A stretch of DNA of 44,706 nucleotides from Prochlorococcus sp. AG-469-F22. GTDB lineage: Bacteria; Cyanobacteriota; Cyanobacteriia; PCC-6307; Cyanobiaceae. The DNA lies in the NCBI GenBank assembly GCA_003211655.1, contig QCSC01000002.1, positions 1 through 44,706 of the forward strand, given 5' to 3'. A program made the position numbers and the translations under genes. The notes beneath the pieces were generated by a model that did no database searches, was not told the DNA's origin, and saw only the letters and a program-made list of their open reading frames with translations. Position 1 is the first letter of the stretch, and each line of letters opens with the position of its first letter. Of this stretch, positions 40,678 through 44,706 are shown in pieces.

Positions 40678-40708
40678 TATTTAATTAATATTTAATTAAT
40701 ATTTAATT
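40676..40708. repeat. 11-bp tandem repeat (AATATTTAATT) x3
   Basis: Three exact consecutive copies overlapping the stpA-like stop codon. Confidence 0.9.
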
Positions 40709-40735
40709 ATACTGAAATTAAAAACTTCCCACTTC

Positions 40736-41668
40736 ATGATAGATAGTTTTCCTTTAATAAAGAAAGAACATATTGAAACGCTCCAGATAAATATCGGCCT
40801 TAAATGTAATCAGGCTTGTAAACATTGCCATGTAAATTCAAGCCCATTACGTAGCGAAAAGATGTCTTATGAAATAATTTCACTCATTCCAAAAGTAATA
40901 GAAAAATATAAAATTAAAACTTTAGATATTACAGGGGGGGCACCAGAAATGCATCCTGAATTTAGAAATTTAATTACTACTTTAAGTGATAAAAATATTG
41001 ATATTATTGATAGATGTAATTTAACAATTTTCTTTGAAGATGGATTCGAAGACTTACCCCAGTTTCTTGCTAAGAATAAGGTAATAGTAACAGCATCACT
41101 CCCATGCTATGAAAAGGATAATGTAGAATTTCAAAGGGGTTATGGAGTCTTTGATAAAAGTATTAATGCTTTAAAAATACTTAATAATTTAGGATATGGG
41201 AAACAAAAAGATGGACTTCAATTAAATCTGGTTTATAATCCCGTAAAGCCTATTCTTCCTCCATCACAAGAAATCCTAGAAGAAGATTATAAAAGAATAC
41301 TTTTTGAAAAGTACAATATCTCATTTAATAATCTTTATACAATAACCAATATGCCAATTAATAGATACGCAGACTCTCTTAATAGAGAAAACAAACTTAA
41401 TTCATATTATAAATTACTTAAAGAAAATTTTAATAAAAATAATTTAAAAAACCTTATGTGTAAAAAAACGCTAAGTGTTAATTGGCAAGGTCAAATATAT
41501 GATTGTGACTTTAATCAGCAAATAAATTTTAAGGGAAATAAAGGACCAAAGACACTTTCTGATTTAATGAATAAATCATTTAAATTTGATTACGGAGTAG
41601 CAGTTAAGGAACATTGCTTTGCATGTACCGCTGGTGCAGGATCAAGCTGTGGAGGAACTTTAACCTAG
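40736..41668 (+). CDS. arsS: ArsS-type radical SAM protein (arsenosugar biosynthesis family)
   Basis: LQINIGLKCNQACKHCHVNSSP (CxxxCxxC), DITGGAPEMHPEFR, DRCNLTIFFE, ASLPCYEKDNVEFQRGYGVFDKSI, C-terminal HCFACTAGAGSSCGGTL. Confidence 0.92.
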   Translation: MIDSFPLIKKEHIETLQINIGLKCNQACKHCHVNSSPLRSEKMSYEIISLIPKVIEKYKIKTLDITGGAPEMHPEFRNLITTLSDKNIDIIDRCNLTIFFEDGFEDLPQFLAKNKVIVTASLPCYEKDNVEFQRGYGVFDKSINALKILNNLGYGKQKDGLQLNLVYNPVKPILPPSQEILEEDYKRILFEKYNISFNNLYTITNMPINRYADSLNRENKLNSYYKLLKENFNKNNLKNLMCKKTLSVNWQGQIYDCDFNQQINFKGNKGPKTLSDLMNKSFKFDYGVAVKEHCFACTAGAGSSCGGTLT

Positions 41669-42126
41669 TTTCTGCTAATACAATTAGGACATATAGCTCT
41701 AACATTCAAAGAAGATTCAATAAGTTTAAAACCATAAACTTTAGCGGCGACTTTACCGGCCATCAATACTTCATCACTTTCAAATTCTTCAGTTCTTCCA
41801 CATCTAATACAAATCAAGTGATGATGATCTGCTGTTTCATTACTTAATAATTCATATCGATGACCGCCTTCACTAAGCTCTAATTCATGTAATAAACCCA
41901 TCTGAACGAGAAGTCTCAAAGTTCTATATATTGTTGCGAGGGAAACTTTAGAACTAGATTTAATTAATTTTCCATGAACCTCTTCCGCACTTAAATGATT
42001 ACCTGTTCCGATATTCTCAAATAAATTTAAAACTTTAAGTCTTTGAGGAGTCAATCTCTTCCCATCTTTATGTAAGCCATCTCCTAAAGGAGAAGTGATA
42101 ACTTGATATTGAGAAGATAAGGACAA
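41665..42126 (-). CDS. fur: Fur-family metalloregulator
   Basis: LTPQRLKVLNLFE, SLATIYRTLRLLVQMGLL, HHHLICIRCGRTEEF, CPNC. Confidence 0.9.
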   Translation of the reverse strand: MSLSSQYQVITSPLGDGLHKDGKRLTPQRLKVLNLFENIGTGNHLSAEEVHGKLIKSSSKVSLATIYRTLRLLVQMGLLHELELSEGGHRYELLSNETADHHHLICIRCGRTEEFESDEVLMAGKVAAKVYGFKLIESSLNVRAICPNCISRN

Positions 42127-42277
42127 TTAAAAAGCTATATTTATTCTCAACAATAACTCTTGATGAGATTATATCAACTTTTAACTAATAAATATTTACT
42201 AAAGTTCCTCAAAAAGATTACATTAAAAAAATGTATATATTTAAAGTATATCTTTAACTATTGTAGAAAAGAAATTA

Positions 42278-42835
42278 ATGACACATTCTTCTAAAAGCGA
42301 ATTACCACTCAAAAACGCTTTACTATTAGTAGATATTCAGGAAAAGATTATATCCCCAATTAATAACAAAGATTCAATAATCAAAAATATTCAAAAGCTA
42401 TTAAGCGCTTACCAAATCCTGGATGAGAACATATTTGTCTCAGAACAAAACCCTCTAAAACTGGGCAAAACAATCCCAAAGTTATTACCCAAAGTAGGTT
42501 TTATTAATATTCAAAAAAGGGATTTTAGCTTAGCTACTAGTAAAGTTCTTTTTGAGGAACTTGATGATAAAAAAATTAGTAATTTGATAATTTGCGGATT
42601 TGAAACACACATTTGTATCCAACAAAGTGTCCTAGAATTTTTAAAAAAGGGATATGAAGTACTAATAATATCTGACGCTATGGGAAGCAGAAATAATTCA
42701 GATCACGAAATAGCACTACAAAGAATGCTTCATAAAGGAGCAATTATTACTACAACTGAATCAATAATTTTCGAAATTTGTAAAACCTCAGATAGAAAAG
42801 AATTTAAAGAAATTAGAAATATCATCAAAAGTTAA
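42278..42835 (+). CDS. Isochorismatase-family cysteine hydrolase
   Basis: ALLLVDIQEKI...LIICGFETHICIQQSVLEFLKKGYEVLIISDAMGSRN. Confidence 0.92.
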   Translation: MTHSSKSELPLKNALLLVDIQEKIISPINNKDSIIKNIQKLLSAYQILDENIFVSEQNPLKLGKTIPKLLPKVGFINIQKRDFSLATSKVLFEELDDKKISNLIICGFETHICIQQSVLEFLKKGYEVLIISDAMGSRNNSDHEIALQRMLHKGAIITTTESIIFEICKTSDRKEFKEIRNIIKS

Positions 42836-42908
42836 AGATAATTAAGACTGGTTTATTTTTAGAGATAATTTAAACTTTAAATATTAGTTATTTAAGAATT
42901 TATTAGAT

Positions 42909-43940
42909 ATGAAATTATTTACGGAAAACTTGTTTTTAGCAATTTCTATATTTCTTATTGGAATAATATTATCAATTATAATATCTAAAATTTCCAAGAT
43001 TATTTTTAAAAGGATTTCTAAAAGAACAAAAACAAATTTTGATGATTTTATTTTTGAAACACTTACTGGAGTTATAAGACCAATAGGTTTTCTTCTCTCA
43101 GCCTATTTCGCAATTGATTATTTTTTTACTGATGAAATAACTTTTATATCTGTAGTATTAAATATTCAAAAATTACTTATATTAATAATTATTATTAAAG
43201 CTCTAAATAAATTATTGATAAGATCTCTTACAGAATCAACAGCAAAAATTGATGACTCCTCAATTAGTTCAATGATCTCATCATTAACGCCTTTAATTAA
43301 GGCTTTTACTTGGACCATAGGATCAATATTTTTCTTACAAAATATAGGAGTACAAATGACCGCAATTTGGGCTTTGCTAAGTGCAGGTGGAATAGGAGCT
43401 GGTTTAGCATTAAAAGATCCAGTACAAGAATTTTTTGAATACATTACAATTTTGCTAGATAAACCTTTTCAGAAAGGGGAATTTATAAAGTCTGATAGCG
43501 TATTAGGAATGGTAGAAAGAGTAGGGGTAAGATCTTCAAGAATAAGAAGTATTAACGGAGAAGTAATAGTTATGAGTAACAGTGCTTTAACTAATGGGAT
43601 CATTTCAAATTATGCTCAGATGAAGAAAAGGAGACTAGTGCATAAATTAGGAGTGGTTTATGAAACTTCTCCATCCCTGATGAAAATGATTCCAAAAATA
43701 ATAGAAAAAATAATTGAAGAAACTAAAGATGCTTCTTTTGATAGATGTCATTTTACAGATTTTGGAGACTTCAGTCTTAATTTTGAACTAGTTTATTACA
43801 TCCCAACCAATAATTATTTAGCTGCTATGGAAGCACAACAAAGTATCAACTTAAGGATTATTGAAGAATTTTCTGTAAATAAAATAGAATTTGCATTCCC
43901 AACTCAAACATTAAATATTGAGAGAAACGAATCCAAATGA
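42909..43940 (+). CDS. Small-conductance mechanosensitive channel (MscS family)
   Basis: AIWALLSAGGIGAGLALKDPVQEFFEYITILLDKPFQKGEFI...VERVGVRSSRIRSINGEVIVMSNSAL. Confidence 0.94.
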   Translation: MKLFTENLFLAISIFLIGIILSIIISKISKIIFKRISKRTKTNFDDFIFETLTGVIRPIGFLLSAYFAIDYFFTDEITFISVVLNIQKLLILIIIIKALNKLLIRSLTESTAKIDDSSISSMISSLTPLIKAFTWTIGSIFFLQNIGVQMTAIWALLSAGGIGAGLALKDPVQEFFEYITILLDKPFQKGEFIKSDSVLGMVERVGVRSSRIRSINGEVIVMSNSALTNGIISNYAQMKKRRLVHKLGVVYETSPSLMKMIPKIIEKIIEETKDASFDRCHFTDFGDFSLNFELVYYIPTNNYLAAMEAQQSINLRIIEEFSVNKIEFAFPTQTLNIERNESK

Positions 43941-44705
43941 TCGGCATAATTCCTCGCTAAAACTCCAAAGTTTTAAAGCAATTTCTTTTTGACTAGCTTC
44001 CTCACTTACATCACTCTTAAGTAATTTATGTTTTTTATAAAAGACAAGCTTATTGCTTAAATGTAAGTACTTAATATTATTGAAATCAGTATCAAAAACA
44101 ATATCAGAAAGCAACTTCCCTGCATTTTCTACATTTTCAGAAATACCTAAAATATTTTTTGCAAAAATTGAAAAAACAATATATCCAAAGAAATTAAATT
44201 TTATACTATATCTGAAAAAGCCAAAATCTTCATTAGGAATTACAAGACCAGGAGCCCAAGAAATAACAGAAATTTTACTAGATTTAATTTGTAACCTTTT
44301 TGAAAGTTCCTTAGCAAATAAAATATTACATAATTTACTATTTTTATAAGCCTTGTCAGAATTAAAATTTGTATATTTTCCTGAAATTTCGTCTTTAAAG
44401 TTTAGTAAATTATTTAAACCCTCATGCCATTTTATTAGAGACTTATTACATTCATTTAACCAGTAAGTATGTAATTTCTTCTTGTCAAATAATCCATAAT
44501 CTAAAGAATGCTCAGTTGCTTTATTCTCATAGTGATGTTCTTCAAGAGAACCATGCCCAAAAAAACTAACGGTATTTTTCCACCTATATTCAAGTAAATC
44601 CTGAAGACCAAGTTGATCTACTTCCTTTCCCCAAATCCCATAAGTGTTTGGCCAAGGCTCGTCAGGACCATTAGGGGAAAGAACCTCTACCTCTAATTTT
44701 TCTTT
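43911..44705 (-). CDS. Chimeric ORF: lycopene cyclase N-terminal segment joined in frame to POR-like SDR C-terminus; 5' end outside window
   Basis: Minus-strand frame is open from 44705 to TAA at 43911-43913. First part KEKLEVEVLSPNGPDEPWPNTYGIWGKEVDQLGLQDLLEYRWKNTVSFFGHG...YGLFDKKKLHTYWLNECNKSLIKWHEG is lycopene-cyclase-like; second part SGKYTNFNSDKAYKNSKLCNILFAKELSKRL...ISWAPGLVIP...SDVSEEASQKEIALKLWSFSEELCRSFGF is POR/SDR-like. Confidence 0.75.
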   Translation of the reverse strand, partial: KEKLEVEVLSPNGPDEPWPNTYGIWGKEVDQLGLQDLLEYRWKNTVSFFGHGSLEEHHYENKATEHSLDYGLFDKKKLHTYWLNECNKSLIKWHEGLNNLLNFKDEISGKYTNFNSDKAYKNSKLCNILFAKELSKRLQIKSSKISVISWAPGLVIPNEDFGFFRYSIKFNFFGYIVFSIFAKNILGISENVENAGKLLSDIVFDTDFNNIKYLHLSNKLVFYKKHKLLKSDVSEEASQKEIALKLWSFSEELCRSFGFVSLNI

Positions 44706-44706
44706 C

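Noticed and set aside
43166-43444. 92-aa minus ORF antisense to MscS
   Set aside because: Overlaps the conserved MscS core; no independent support.
44053-44349. 98-aa plus ORF at the right edge
   Set aside because: Antisense to the CrtL/POR-like chimeric frame, which has clear homology patterns.

Overview
This window is an AT-rich picocyanobacterial chromosome segment, almost certainly Prochlorococcus. The evidence is PsaC, a short high-light-inducible protein, Ycf34, PAP/fibrillin, Tic20-like, ArsS, MetA/MetY and many tiny membrane ORFs. From left to right it contains: (i) a TonB-dependent iron/heme/siderophore uptake module (TonB end, periplasmic binding protein, outer-membrane receptor, ABC ATPase, FecCD-type permease); (ii) a lone psaC with a TTG start, followed by a gene-poor stretch with an hli and gene remnants; (iii) many small membrane-protein ORFs; (iv) an alternative respiratory terminal oxidase operon with two DUF2231 genes, in which subunit II has lost most CuA ligands, subunit I is A2-like (YSHP) and subunit III looks truncated; (v) a Nif11-domain ORF and a frameshifted, truncated tyrosine recombinase next to tRNA-Ser(TGA); (vi) a more ordinary backbone: RluF, Tic20-like, glyoxalase, GMC oxidoreductase, CbiX-like chelatase, SulP, MetA, MetY, StpA-like phosphatase, ArsS, Fur, isochorismatase and MscS; (vii) at the right edge, an open reading frame that joins a lycopene-cyclase N-terminal part in frame to the C-terminal part of a protochlorophyllide-oxidoreductase-like SDR. 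The items most worth follow-up are the CrtL/POR-like chimera, the TonB receptor with FRAP/NPDL boxes but no His between them, the ATT-start permease with an overlapping Fur-box-like site, the oddly placed psaC, the CuA-less oxidase operon, the integrase relic at tRNA-Ser, and structured intergenic DNA near 26.2-26.8 kb. All identifications come from reading the sequence by eye; no searches were run.
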